Source of the DNA: Bog-756 sp963812525
GTDB lineage: Bacteria > Actinomycetota > Acidimicrobiia > Acidimicrobiales > RAAP-2
DNA: 64,000 nt
Direction of reading: 5' to 3'
Assembly: GCA_963812525.1 (NCBI GenBank)
Contig: CAWEVL010000012.1
Location: forward strand, 1 to 64,000
The notes below the pieces were generated by a model. It made no database searches. It was given only the letters and a program-made list of their open reading frames with translations, and was not told where the DNA came from. Made by a program: the position numbers and the translations under genes. Positions within the stretch are counted from its first letter, which is position 1; each line of letters opens with the position of its first letter. Shown here in pieces: positions 18,074 through 26,603 of the stretch.

Positions 18074-19384
18074 GCACCACGACGCTGGACGCCACCGAAC
18101 GACTCCTGGCCGGTCCGACGCGGAAGCCCTCCTCGCCGGGTCTCGCCACCCACCTGGCCACCCACGGTCCGTTGGCCCTGCCCGTCGGGGATGACCCGCA
18201 GTGGCGGGCCGCCGTCCGGCGGGCGGTCGTCGAGTCCGGTCTGATCGGCCGCGGCGGTGCGGGCTTCTCCTCCGGCGTCAAATGGGACGCCGTCCGCCGG
18301 ACGGGCCGCGCGCCCATGGTGGTGGTCAACGCCATGGAGGGTGAGCCGGCCAGCGGCAAGGACCGTGTCCTGCTGACCCACTCCCCCCACCTGGTCCTGG
18401 ACGGGGCCGAGGTGGCCGCCTCGGTGATGGGCGCCTCCGAGGTCGTGTGCTGTGTGGCCGACCACAGCGGGCCGGCGGCCGACGCCCTCGGAGCCGCCAT
18501 CGACGAGCGGCGCCAGGTGGGTCCGCCCCGGATCCGGTACACCCTGGTGCGCCCGCCGGGCCGTTACGTGACCGGCGAGGAGTCGGCGCTCGTGGCCTGG
18601 CTCAACGAGCGACCGGCCCGCCCGACGCTGCGGGTGGACAAGTCGGTGCCGCTCCGTGTCGGCCGCCGACCGGTCGTGGTCCACAACGCCGAGACCCTCT
18701 CCCACATCGCCCTCATCGCCCGCCACGGTGCTCGGCTGGTTCCGAGCGCAGGGGACGTCGGAGGCCCCGGGCTCCACGCTGGTGACGGTCACCGGCGCCG
18801 TCCGCTCCCCCGGCGTGCTCGAGGTCGAGGTGGGCACCCCGGTCATCGACATCCTGGAGCGGGCCGGGCTGGAGACGGCCACGGCCGGGGTGCTGGTCGG
18901 AGGGTACGGCGGGTCATGGTTGGACCCGTCCCGGCTCGCCACCCCGCTCGCTCCTAGCCCCCTGGCCGCCGCCGGTGCCGCCCACGGGGTCGGTGTCCTC
19001 GTCGCCCTCCCGGCCGGCGCCTGCGGCATCGCCGAAACGGCCCGCATCGCCCGCTACATGGCCGGGGAGAGTGCCGGCCAGTGCGGCCCCTGCGTCTTCG
19101 GCCTGCCGGCCATCGCCGCGGACCTCGAGCAGCTGTCGGCCGGGCGGGCCGATGCGGCGGTGCTCGGGCGCATCCTGGACCGCTCGTCCACGATCGACGG
19201 CCGGGGGGCGTGCCGCCACCCCGACGGCCTGGTCCGACTGGTCCGGAGCGCCCTGGTCGTCTTCGCCGACGACGCCAGGGCCCATGCCCGAGGGCGACCG
19301 TGTGCCGGGCACCTGGCGCCGACCGTGCTGGCCTTTCCGGCCCGGCCCCCCTCCCCGGCCACCACGGACGGGGGGAGGTCATGA
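18070..19384 (+). CDS. NuoF-like NADH-binding/SLBB/Fe-S protein (apparent frameshift)
   Basis: About 437 residues from ATG 18070 (ATGA overlap upstream). The FMN/NADH site GRGGAGFSSGVKW and the GRYVTGEESALV segment are as in complex I NuoF. An SLBB domain follows (STLVTVTGAVRSPGVLEVEV), then an Fe-S region with GESAGQCGPCVFG and a later GACRHPDG. Canonical NuoF has ESCGxCxPC plus a fourth Cys; here the first Cys is Ala, leaving three visible ligands. The frame breaks near 18736 (one extra C in gctcggctgg). Probable job: oxidise NAD(P)H and feed the adjacent cytochrome b. Confidence 0.82.
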
Positions 19385-19611
19385 GCTGGTCCCGACCGGT
19401 GGCCGTCCGGGTGCGTGTCGACCCGGTGGCCTGCGACGCCTACGGCTTCTGTGCGGAGCTCCTCCCCGAACGCATCACCGTCGACGAGTGGGGCTATCCC
19501 ATCGTCGACGGGACCCCGGTGGACGGGGCACTGGTGGAGCTGGCCACGCGGGCGGCGGCCGAGTGCCCCCGCCGTGCCGTACTGCTCGACCCGGTGCCCC
19601 CGGCCGGCTGA
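19381..19611 (+). CDS. [3Fe-4S]-type ferredoxin
   Basis: 76 residues from ATG 19381, overlapping the NuoF-like stop (ATGA). It carries CDAYGFC and a downstream ECPRRA, the three-cysteine pattern of small actinobacterial ferredoxins of the kind often partnered with cytochromes P450. No P450 is nearby. Position as last gene of the ApbE/cytochrome b/NuoF-like operon suggests it is an electron relay for that module. Confidence 0.88.
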   Translation: MSWSRPVAVRVRVDPVACDAYGFCAELLPERITVDEWGYPIVDGTPVDGALVELATRAAAECPRRAVLLDPVPPAG

Positions 19612-19694
19612 GCTCGGTACCACCGGCCACCCGGGGCCAATGCACGGGCGTCGTGCCCCCGCCCGCGTCCCGGGCGGCTCTCTAGGCTGCGCCC

Positions 19695-21098
19695 ATGGGC
19701 CGACCGGGAGAGGGGGGAGGGGGAGCCGGGGGAGCACCGCCCCCGGGCAGCCTCTGGGCCCCCGAGCGCCGGGCCCTGACCCTCGGACTGGTCCTCACCA
19801 TCACCTTCATGGCCGCCGAGGCCCTCGCCGTGGTGACCATCATGCCCCAGGTGGCCCGCAGCCTCGGGGGCCTCCATCTCTACGGGTGGGTGTTCAGCGC
19901 CTTCCTGTTGGGCAGCATGGTCGGCATCGTCGCCGCCGGCCGCGAGGCCGACCGGGCCGGCCCCGCCCGACCGTACGTGGCCGGCGTGGTGCTGTTCGGC
20001 GCCGGCCTGGTGGTGGCCGGCCTGGCCCCGACCATGGCCGTCCTCGTCGTGGGCCGTACTCTGCAGGGCCTCGGTGCCGGCGCGGTGCCGGCGGTGGCCT
20101 ACGTGACCATCGGCCGGAGTTTCCCGGAACAGCTCCGGGCCCGGATGATGGCCGTCCTGTCCACGGCGTGGGTGGTTCCCGGCATCGTCGGCCCCCTGAT
20201 CAGCGCGGCGGTGGCCCACCTGTTGGGATGGCGATGGGTGTTCTTGGGTCTGGTCCCGCTCGTGGCGGTGACCGGGGCGCTGTCCCTTCCCGGTCTGGCC
20301 CGCCTGGGTCGTCCCGACACGGTGCCCACCGTGGAACATCGGCTGGTGGATGCCGTGCTGGCGGCCACGGGAACCGGTCTGATCATCGGGGGGCTGACCG
20401 CGGGCAGCCCGGCCGTGGCCGGGGTGCTGGCCCTCGTCGGCGGAGCCGTCCTGGTCCCGGCCCTCCGGCGGCTGCTTCCGGTGGGGACGCTCCGTGCCCG
20501 TCCCGGGCTCCCCACCACCATCCTGAGCCGGGGCCTGTTGACCTTCGCCTACTTCGGTGCCGACGCCTTCGTCACCTTGACCATCGTGACCGTGCGCCAC
20601 CACAGCCTGGCCCTGGCCGGTGTGGTCGTCACCGGCTCCACCCTGTGCTGGACGGCCGGGAGCTGGGTCCAGGCCCGGCTCAACCAGCGGGTCGAAGGCC
20701 GGCGCATGGTCCAGGTCGGCCTGTCGCTCGTGCTTCTCGGCGTGGTCGGCATGCTCGCCGTCCTCCGGCCGGCCGTCCCGGTCGGGCTGGCCGTGGTGGC
20801 CTGGTCGGCCGCCGGCCTGGGCATGGGGCTGTCCTACGCCCCGCTCAGCCTGATGATGCTGCGCGAGGCCCCGGCCGGCCGGGAGGGATGGGCCTCGGCG
20901 TCCCTCAACCTCAGCGACGTGCTGGGATCGGCCCTCGGCGCCGGGCTCGGGGGCGCGGCCATCGCCGCCGGCGCCGATCGGGGCTGGGCCCTGTCGACCG
21001 GCGTGGCGGTGGCATTCGCCTTCCCCGCCGCCATCGCCGTGGTGGGCCTGGTGCTCAGCGGACGGCTGCCCCTGCGTGCTCCCACCCCCCCGGCGTGA
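19695..21098 (+). CDS. MFS transporter, drug:H+ antiporter type
   Basis: 467 residues from ATG 19695, after a Gly/Pro-rich cytosolic leader of about 25 residues. Twelve to fourteen hydrophobic helices are visible. Motif-A-like sequence (GREADRAGPARPY) follows helix 2, and VVGRTLQGLGAGAVPAVAYV is the classic motif of the DHA2/EmrB branch. Predicted proton-driven efflux of small lipophilic compounds; substrate unknown. It stands alone, about 85 bp after the redox operon on the same strand. Confidence 0.88.
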   Translation: MGRPGEGGGGAGGAPPPGSLWAPERRALTLGLVLTITFMAAEALAVVTIMPQVARSLGGLHLYGWVFSAFLLGSMVGIVAAGREADRAGPARPYVAGVVLFGAGLVVAGLAPTMAVLVVGRTLQGLGAGAVPAVAYVTIGRSFPEQLRARMMAVLSTAWVVPGIVGPLISAAVAHLLGWRWVFLGLVPLVAVTGALSLPGLARLGRPDTVPTVEHRLVDAVLAATGTGLIIGGLTAGSPAVAGVLALVGGAVLVPALRRLLPVGTLRARPGLPTTILSRGLLTFAYFGADAFVTLTIVTVRHHSLALAGVVVTGSTLCWTAGSWVQARLNQRVEGRRMVQVGLSLVLLGVVGMLAVLRPAVPVGLAVVAWSAAGLGMGLSYAPLSLMMLREAPAGREGWASASLNLSDVLGSALGAGLGGAAIAAGADRGWALSTGVAVAFAFPAAIAVVGLVLSGRLPLRAPTPPA

Positions 21099-21218
21099 CC
21101 GGACCCGAGATGGCCGGGAGCAGTGGTGACGACCCCGATGACCAGGAAGTTCGCCGGCCGTCGGCCATGACCCGGATCGTCGGGGAATCATCGCCGTGGC
21201 CACCGCGTTGCACCGATC

Positions 21219-22058
21219 ATGCAGTTGTTGGTATTCCCCTCGGGGCTCCGACCGTCGTCGGTGGACGAGCAGGACACGGCGCGCCTGACGGCCGCCAAGG
21301 TCTTGGGCGTGGCCGGGGTGCTGGCCTACAACTGGTGGGTGGTGGTGCCGTTCGTACCCGGGCTCATGCCCTCGGCCAACGGGTTCTTCTCGGACCTGGA
21401 GGCCACCGGCCGGCCGCACGCCGCGCTGATGTCCGACGCCGACCTGGTCGCCGGCGTCCTGTTGATCGCGGCCTTGCTCCTCAGGGGCTCGACGTCCCGC
21501 CACGGGGTCAGGCGGGAGTGGAAGTGGCTGGTGGCCTTCGCCCTCGCCGGGGCCATCGGCGGTCGGTACCCCTACGCCTGTTCGGAGGGACTGAGCGAGG
21601 CGTGCCGCCAGATGGAGTGGCACCTGCAGCTGCCCGTCCACCACTACGTGCACGTGATCTCGGGGATCGCCGAATTCGCCACCGTCACCACGGCTGCCGT
21701 GATCGCCATGCGGCGCACCCGGCACGAGGGCACGGTCGAGGCGCGCGTCTACGCCGGGGTGGTCACCGCCCTCGTCGTCGGGTATCCCCTTCTCGGGCTG
21801 GTGTACCTCACCGACCGGCTCGGCACCCTGGTCGAGCCGCTCTTCTTCCTGGCCTTCTCGGCCATGGTGCTGACCGAGTTGTTCGAGCCCATCCGTCGTG
21901 GGTCCGCGCCGGGCTGGGCGGAGGGGCCGGCCGGCCGGCTTCGGGCGGTGGGTCCCGAACCCGCCGGGACCCCCGGGATGTCGCGCCATGACGCCCACTC
22001 CGGCGATCGGGACCGGCCCGTTGTCGGTGTCCGGAGCCAGGGGACCGACGCCCGCTGA
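21219..22058 (+). CDS. DUF998 family integral membrane protein
   Basis: 279 residues, with about six hydrophobic segments between residues 28 and 220 and a disordered Pro/Arg/Gly C-terminus of about 50 residues. The segments KVLGVAGVLAYNWWVVVPFV and GGRYPYACSEG with a following HHYVHVISG fit DUF998. The family has no established function. The ATG at 21219 has no good ribosome site, so the start is approximate. Confidence 0.7.
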   Translation: MQLLVFPSGLRPSSVDEQDTARLTAAKVLGVAGVLAYNWWVVVPFVPGLMPSANGFFSDLEATGRPHAALMSDADLVAGVLLIAALLLRGSTSRHGVRREWKWLVAFALAGAIGGRYPYACSEGLSEACRQMEWHLQLPVHHYVHVISGIAEFATVTTAAVIAMRRTRHEGTVEARVYAGVVTALVVGYPLLGLVYLTDRLGTLVEPLFFLAFSAMVLTELFEPIRRGSAPGWAEGPAGRLRAVGPEPAGTPGMSRHDAHSGDRDRPVVGVRSQGTDAR

Positions 22059-22225
22059 CCGTCCCGTTCGGGGCGAGTCCCAGCCGGTCGACGGACAATT
22101 CCAGCGCTCCACCACGGTTGCGCCTAGTGTGAGGGGGTCGTCGACCCAATCACGCGGGCCGGCACATGTAGGGCTTCACAATGGATCCCCGCGTTTTAGT
22201 GCGTGATGTTCAAGGAGTGACAGTT

Positions 22226-22429
22226 ATGGGTGTAGGTGCAGTCAAGTGGTTCAACGCCGAAAAGGGCTTTGGATTTATCACGCCTGACGGCGGCGGGGAT
22301 GACCTCTTCGTTCACCAGTCGGAGATCCAGATGGAGGGCTTCCGCGATCTCGCGGAGGGCCAGCGTGTGGAGTTCGAGACCAAGCAGGGCCAGAAGGGCC
22401 TGCAGGCAAGCCAGGTCCGCAAGATCTGA
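22226..22429 (+). CDS. Cold-shock protein, CspA family
   Basis: 67 residues with the canonical OB-fold start GVGAVKWFNAEKGFGFI (RNP1 KGFGFI) and DLFVHQSEI (RNP2). The start is the ATG at 22226, with AAGGAG 9 nt upstream; an in-frame ATG 15 codons earlier lacks this and family homology. It binds single-stranded RNA/DNA and melts secondary structure. The leader (about 22140-22225) is less GC-rich than its surroundings, as often seen for csp mRNAs. Confidence 0.95.
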   Translation: MGVGAVKWFNAEKGFGFITPDGGGDDLFVHQSEIQMEGFRDLAEGQRVEFETKQGQKGLQASQVRKI

Positions 22430-22443
22430 GTCGGTCTCTGTCG

Positions 22444-22499
22444 GGAGTCGACCCGACGCCGCCATCGGAATCCCGGTAGCGGTCGTCGGGTCGGTCTCC
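22444..22499 (+). terminator. Long hairpin after the cold-shock gene
   Basis: Arms ggagtcgacccgacg and cgtcgggtcggtctcc pair almost perfectly, and the inner ccgccatcgg / ccggtagcgg extends the stem to a four-base loop. It lies 15 nt after the csp stop. There is no T-run, so a stabilising 3' structure or an L-shaped actinobacterial terminator are both possible. Confidence 0.5.
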
Positions 22500-22525
22500 C
22501 CGCAGAGGGTTGGACCGCCCACCCG

Positions 22526-22730
22526 CTAGGCCGCGGACGGCGGTGTTTTGTTCCCGGGAGCTCCGCTCGGAGCCGTCCCGAAGACGATGGTGGTGGCCGT
22601 CACGGTTCCGTCGGACGACGTCGAACCGGTCACCATGACGATGTCCCCCCGCTTCAGCGCGGGCGGCGTCGAGGTGGCCGTGCCTCCCTCAACGCGGTGC
22701 ACGACGTGCGCCGTCGCGTAGCTGCTGGCC
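22526..22730 (-). pseudogene. Coding-like fragment, probable C-terminal tail of the next gene
   Basis: This frame has no start of its own but reads like real protein: YATAHVVHRVEGG, then LKRGDIVMVTGSTSSDGTV, then TATTIVFG and a TAG stop at 22526. The middle resembles the beta-rich repeats of DUF5666-type secreted proteins. It lies in the frame reached from the membrane gene at 22689-23133 if one base is removed near 22735, the same direction of shift seen in other genes here. It may therefore be that gene's true C-terminus rather than a remnant. Confidence 0.35.
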
Positions 22731-23133
22731 GACCGCGCCCCGACGGCGGGTCCCCGCCAGGCAAGCCGCGCCCAGAATCACCACGGCCGCCGACTCGACC
22801 ACCAACGACCAGGTGGCGTAAGGGGCGCTGAGGCTGTCCTCGAACCCGAACAGGCCGGCGTTCACCGAGAGCAGCAGGCCACCGATGGTCAGGGCGGCGA
22901 ATACCGCTCCGGACAGGGACGCCCATCCGCGCCGGGTGGCGACGACCACCGCGGCCAGTGCGAGGCCGACCACGCCCTGCAGGAGGAAGAGCGGCCCGAT
23001 GGTGGGGATGTGGCGGTACCCGGTGGACCAGAGGTGGAGATGGATGACCGCCGACACGACCAGCAGGGCGGCACCGGCCAGGGCCAGGGCGGTGGCCGGT
23101 GGGCTCGGCGGCGCCGTCAGGAGGAGCCACCAC
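22689..23133 (-). CDS. Four-helix membrane protein (start region frameshifted)
   Basis: From about 23100 leftward the protein reads ALALAGAALLVVSAVIHLHLW, then GYRHIPTIGPLFLLQGVVG and two further helices (SGAVFAALTIGGLLLSVNAG; YATWSLVVESAAVVILGAAC). This four-helix layout with a His pair in helix 1 is common in actinobacteria, without known function. The only in-frame start near helix 1 (GTG 23057) would cut that helix. A GTG at 23133 behind GGAGG joins the frame if one C is removed near 23095, so I use it. The C-terminal end is also uncertain (stop at 22689 or, after another shift, 22526). Confidence 0.5.
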
Positions 23134-23354
23134 CTCCGGCGGATGCCCAGGTCCGAACCGAACGGGCGCTCCGTGGTCCCACGATGGGTGGTCAGGTCAG
23201 GTCTTCGGAGCGCGGGGAACTCGGGATGTCCCTCCGGCCTGCATCGTCCGAGGACACGACCGACGCGGGGAGCGACGACGCCCGGTCGGCGGTGGGCGAC
23301 CAGGCGTCGTCGGGGCCGGCCGTGCGACGCACGGAGACGGCGTATCGAGTACGC

Positions 23355-23969
23355 CTACCAGCCGTGACACCCGTACTGGTCCGGCGCCGTGGATTGGATG
23401 CGCTCGGCCACCATGATCTGCTGATCCTCGGTGGCCATGGCGCCCTCCGGGGCGAACTCGCCACCCCCATAGGCGATCCAGTTGGCCCGGCTGATGCCGA
23501 GACCCCCGCTGAAGCGACCGCCGTCGGCGGCCCAGTTGCCGCTCTCCTCGCACATGGCCACGCGTTCCCACGCGGCCCGCTGCTCGGGCGTGACGGTGTC
23601 GACCGGTCCAGCCGGGACCGCGGCGGCGGTCGGGACTGCGGCGGCGGCGGCCGGGACCGCCGCGGCGGCAGTGGCCGCGGTGGCGTCGGCGTTGTGCTTC
23701 AGCACGGCGGCATGGAGCGCCGCCTCGGCCTGCAGCGCTGGGTTGAGGTGGAGCAACAGGCTCGTACCGGTCAGGACCGGACTCAGCGATCGGGGGCCGT
23801 GATAGGCGGCCAACGCCGACGGCGGCAGGGCCACGGGTGTCGTCGACGTTGCGGTGGTGGGTGAGGGTGATGTCGCCCGAGCCGACTGCGCGGAGGCAGT
23901 CAGCGTCAGGATGCTGACGGTGATGAGGGCGACCGGGATGATCGCCACGAGTGCAATGCGGGTCCGCAT
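23355..23969 (-). CDS. Secreted Rpf-like (resuscitation-promoting factor) transglycosylase
   Basis: 204 residues from ATG 23969, with GGGAGG 5 nt upstream. A signal peptide or anchor (residues 4-28), a Thr/Ser/Pro linker and an Ala-rich stretch lead to a C-terminal Rpf domain of about 75 residues: WERVAMCEESGNWAADGG, GGLGISRANWIAYGG, then MVAERIQ and a final CHGW. The Glu of CEESGNW corresponds to the catalytic Glu of the lysozyme-like Rpf fold, and the two Cys would form its disulfide. It cleaves peptidoglycan glycan strands in the wall and is linked to regrowth from dormancy. Confidence 0.9.
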   Translation of the reverse strand: MRTRIALVAIIPVALITVSILTLTASAQSARATSPSPTTATSTTPVALPPSALAAYHGPRSLSPVLTGTSLLLHLNPALQAEAALHAAVLKHNADATAATAAAAVPAAAAAVPTAAAVPAGPVDTVTPEQRAAWERVAMCEESGNWAADGGRFSGGLGISRANWIAYGGGEFAPEGAMATEDQQIMVAERIQSTAPDQYGCHGW

Positions 23970-24000
23970 GGCACCTCCCTTCGTAGGGCGCGCGCGGGCG

Positions 24001-24190
24001 CCTTCCTCTGCTCGGTGTTGGCGGGCTCCGGCCCTTGCATTCGGTCCCCGGACGGCGAGCGGGAAGGCTACGTCCGTCCTGGCTTCACGCCGTAGGGTGT
24101 GCGGCCGGTTTGGTTATGCCCAAGCTTGCGTCGTGGAGACACCACTCGTTTCGTCGTTGCCCCGGGGTCGTGGGTGGGTGTGCGGTGGCA
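24001..24190 (-). ncRNA. Candidate ydaO-type c-di-AMP riboswitch leader of the Rpf gene
   Basis: Read leftward, the leader of the Rpf gene contains GGCAUAACCAAACCGGCC, then GGCGUGAAGCC, then GUAGCCUUCCCGCUCGCCGUC and a GC-rich hairpin before the ribosome site. The GUGAA and CCUUCCCG...CCGUC elements line up in order with conserved blocks of the ydaO/yuaA family (GGGUGAAUCC; CCUUCCCGAAUCCGUC). ydaO leaders upstream of rpf genes are well documented in actinobacteria. Several consensus positions differ, so this is a candidate only. Confidence 0.4.
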
Positions 24191-24284
24191 CATCCGGCCA
24201 CGAGCACGCGTCGGTCCGAGCGGGAACTCGATCCCTGCCGGGCGGCCGCCGGTCGTCGATGGGTGGTCGACGCTCAGTAGGGCC

Positions 24285-24490
24285 CCTGTTTTGAACTGTA
24301 GAGCCAGCCCAGCAGTTGCGTGTTTGAAGGAGTATAGCGGCTACAACTGACTGATGAGTATCGCCCTACAGAAATGGCGGTGAGCTGGTACTATGCTCCA
24401 CTAAATCATCAACAGATGGGCCATATCATTATTTTTGATGAGGGTAGATAACTACTGTTCTTATCGGACTATAACGAGGACAAAATACTG
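24285..24490. other. AT-rich island between the GH43-type gene and the Rpf leader
   Basis: About 200 bp of clearly AT-rich sequence (runs such as tcattatttttgatgaggg and ataacgaggacaaaatactg) sit in a window that is otherwise extremely GC-rich. It lies upstream of the Rpf leader and after the stop of the GH43-type gene. The longest frame is a 34-codon + strand stretch with no start-site support. It could hold the Rpf promoter, or be a remnant of foreign DNA. I see no inverted-repeat ends or transposase motif. Confidence 0.6.
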
Positions 24491-24534
24491 GTGTGACCTG
24501 CGAGGATTCCGGGCCGACCACGGGGCGTGACGGC

Positions 24535-25902
24535 TCAGGAGCCGACCGTGGTCACGTCACCGGTCACCGCGATCGGGCGGATGAAGAGCAGCCGGCTGTT
24601 GGGGAAGCCGACGTGCCCCGGCAGCCAGGCGTGGAAGGCCATCCACAGACGCCCCTGGCCGTCGGAGAACACGGAGGGGCCGCCCGGACCGCTGAAGGAC
24701 GGCTGTGAGGCCAACAGGGGCTGGGCCGACGACTCCCGGCACGGGCCGAGCGGCCCGGCGCAGCGGGCCACCCCGATGGCGTAGTCGGCCGTCTTCCAGT
24801 CGTTGGCCGAATAGAACAACAGGTACTGCCCCCCGACCAGCACCATGCTCGGCCCCTCGACCACGCCGTCCTCCCAGCTCTGGCTGGGGGCGAGGAGCGG
24901 GGTGGCGGCCGCCGGCACCAGGCCGGTCCCGTCCGGGGTCAGCTGCTGCGACCAGAGGGTCGGGGGCTGTCCGCCGCCGCCCTGGGACTTCCACATCAGA
25001 TACGGCGTGCCGCCGGCATCGACGAAGGGGGTGGGGTCGATGGATCCGCCCAGGGCGGTCTGGCACATGAGGGGGAGGGTCGAGGAGTCGGCGTACGGGC
25101 CCTGGGGTTGGGTGGCCACCGCTTCGGAGATGCATTGCTCGCCGGTGGGCGCGTAGACCGCCGAGTAGTAGAGGACGAAGGTACTGCCGCGCTGGAGCAC
25201 CGACGGCGCCCAGGTCGCGCCCGGGGAGGCCCATGCAGCCTCGTGAGGCAGGGCGTCCCCCATGGTGGTCCAGTGAGCCAGGTCGGTGGACCGGATGATC
25301 TGGATGTTGCCGGCCACCGAGTTGGTGGCGAACCCGTAGTAGGTGCCTCCCACCGGCAGGATGAACGGGTCGGGGAAGTCGTAGGGGTAGACCAGTCCGG
25401 TGTCGGAGCCGTCGAGCGAGAGGCAGGACGACGACGCCGCGTCGACGGCCCCCACGGCGCCGGCCAGATCGGAGGCGCCGATTTCGGTGACGGCCCGGGC
25501 CACCCCGGACAGGCAGGTGTTCAGGGTACCGAGGTCGATGCCCTGGTAGAACCGGGTCCGGGCCTCGTTGTCGATGCCCAGGGTGGTGGTGGCGGTCTCG
25601 CCCACCGTCCGTGCCTGCGCCTCGATCCGGGCGTCCCGGATGGCTGAGGTCATGGCCACCCGGTCCCGAGTGGTGGCCAGCGAGGCGCGGGTCCACTGCA
25701 GGGCCAGCCGGGTGCGGGCCAGGGTGAGCTGGTTTCGCTGCCGGGCCGAGACCACGGTGGTGTCGTAGCCGAGCACCGCCACCACCAGTAGGGCCAGCAC
25801 GGTGAGGGCCACGACGTGCCGCCGTCGGCGTCGGCGGTCGGCCCGGACCGTCACCCGGCGCGGGGCCGACTCGCCGGTCGCGGTCAGGCGCGGGCCGGCC
25901 AT
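24535..25902 (-). CDS. Membrane-anchored GH43-type (five-bladed propeller) glycosidase
   Basis: 455 residues from ATG 25902, overlapping the stop of the next gene (ATGA). A short basic N-terminus and one membrane helix (HVVALTVLALLVVAVLGYD) precede a coiled coil (about residues 50-110). A Cys-pair segment (LNTCLSGVARAVTEIG ... SSSCLSL) follows, then a GH43-type catalytic domain. Candidate catalytic residues are the Asp in YPYDFPDPFILP, the Asp in GGSIDPTPFVD and the Glu in VVEGPSMVLV. GH43 enzymes act on arabinans, xylans or galactans. Its N-terminal 130 residues match the neighbouring gene. It appears to be the last gene of the mycofactocin operon. Confidence 0.8.
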   Translation of the reverse strand: MAGPRLTATGESAPRRVTVRADRRRRRRHVVALTVLALLVVAVLGYDTTVVSARQRNQLTLARTRLALQWTRASLATTRDRVAMTSAIRDARIEAQARTVGETATTTLGIDNEARTRFYQGIDLGTLNTCLSGVARAVTEIGASDLAGAVGAVDAASSSCLSLDGSDTGLVYPYDFPDPFILPVGGTYYGFATNSVAGNIQIIRSTDLAHWTTMGDALPHEAAWASPGATWAPSVLQRGSTFVLYYSAVYAPTGEQCISEAVATQPQGPYADSSTLPLMCQTALGGSIDPTPFVDAGGTPYLMWKSQGGGGQPPTLWSQQLTPDGTGLVPAAATPLLAPSQSWEDGVVEGPSMVLVGGQYLLFYSANDWKTADYAIGVARCAGPLGPCRESSAQPLLASQPSFSGPGGPSVFSDGQGRLWMAFHAWLPGHVGFPNSRLLFIRPIAVTGDVTTVGS

Positions 25903-26603
25903 CACGGCGACGGGGACGCCGCCCGGCACGAAGCGGCCACGCCGTCGAGGGAGACGGCCGCGCCGTGCTGGTCGCCCAATGAGATCTGGTTGAGTGCCTG
26001 CTCGACGCCGGCCAGGCAGGCGTCGAGGTTGTCGATGCTGATGCCGTTGGCGTAGACGTTGGCCTCGGTGGAGGCCAACTGGGTCTCCACCGCAGCCAGT
26101 TGTGACGTCTCGGTGGCCAGTGTGCCGGCCGCCGCTGTGGACTGGGCCGTGACCAGGGTCAGATCGGCCTGAGCCCGCCGGGCGCGCTCGAGAGTCCCCT
26201 GCAGTCGGCCCTGCACCGCGGCCACCTGGGTGTCGGTCCCCCGCAGCTGGGCCCGGGCTCCGAAGGCCACCGCCGCGCCCGCGGCCAGCAACCCCACCGC
26301 CACCGCGTAGGCCACGGCCAGACGTCGGCGCCGGTGCACCCGCCCCCGGCGGCTCCTGGTCCTCGGGGCCGACCCGGTGCCCTTTGGACCTCCAGGGCCG
26401 GCCGGGAGCCGGGGGACCCCGAGCCCATCGAGTCGCCCGTTGACCGCCCGATCGGTGCCGCTGGCACCGAATCCACGGCTGCCGGCGGGGACCGGCGCCA
26501 GCACGACCGTGCCCATGGCGCCGACGTCGAACTCATCGGTGACGGGCTCCGAGACGGCCACGGCGGGACCGGCTGGGGGACGCTGGGCTCGGTCGGATTC
26601 CAT
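25902..26603 (-). CDS. Membrane-anchored coiled-coil protein, paralogue of the GH43 gene's N-terminus
   Basis: About 233 residues from ATG 26603 (GGGAG 6 nt upstream). A disordered Pro/Gly/Arg cytosolic region of about 100 residues is followed by one helix (LAVAYAVAVGLLAAGAAVAF), a coiled coil and IDNLDACLAGVEQALNQISL ... SCRAA. This helix/coil/Cys-pair module is shared with the GH43 protein next to it. An alternative start is ATG 26679, 2 nt after the mftF stop and behind GGGAGG. It would join this frame if one G were removed from the G7 run near 26651-26657, which would couple the gene directly to mftF. Family unknown. Confidence 0.65.
   Translation of the reverse strand: MESDRAQRPPAGPAVAVSEPVTDEFDVGAMGTVVLAPVPAGSRGFGASGTDRAVNGRLDGLGVPRLPAGPGGPKGTGSAPRTRSRRGRVHRRRRLAVAYAVAVGLLAAGAAVAFGARAQLRGTDTQVAAVQGRLQGTLERARRAQADLTLVTAQSTAAAGTLATETSQLAAVETQLASTEANVYANGISIDNLDACLAGVEQALNQISLGDQHGAAVSLDGVAASCRAASPSP

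Noticed and set aside
24350..24460. 34-codon + strand frame in the AT-rich island (ends IIIFDEGR)
   Set aside because: No credible start with a ribosome site and no recognisable motif; too short to support.
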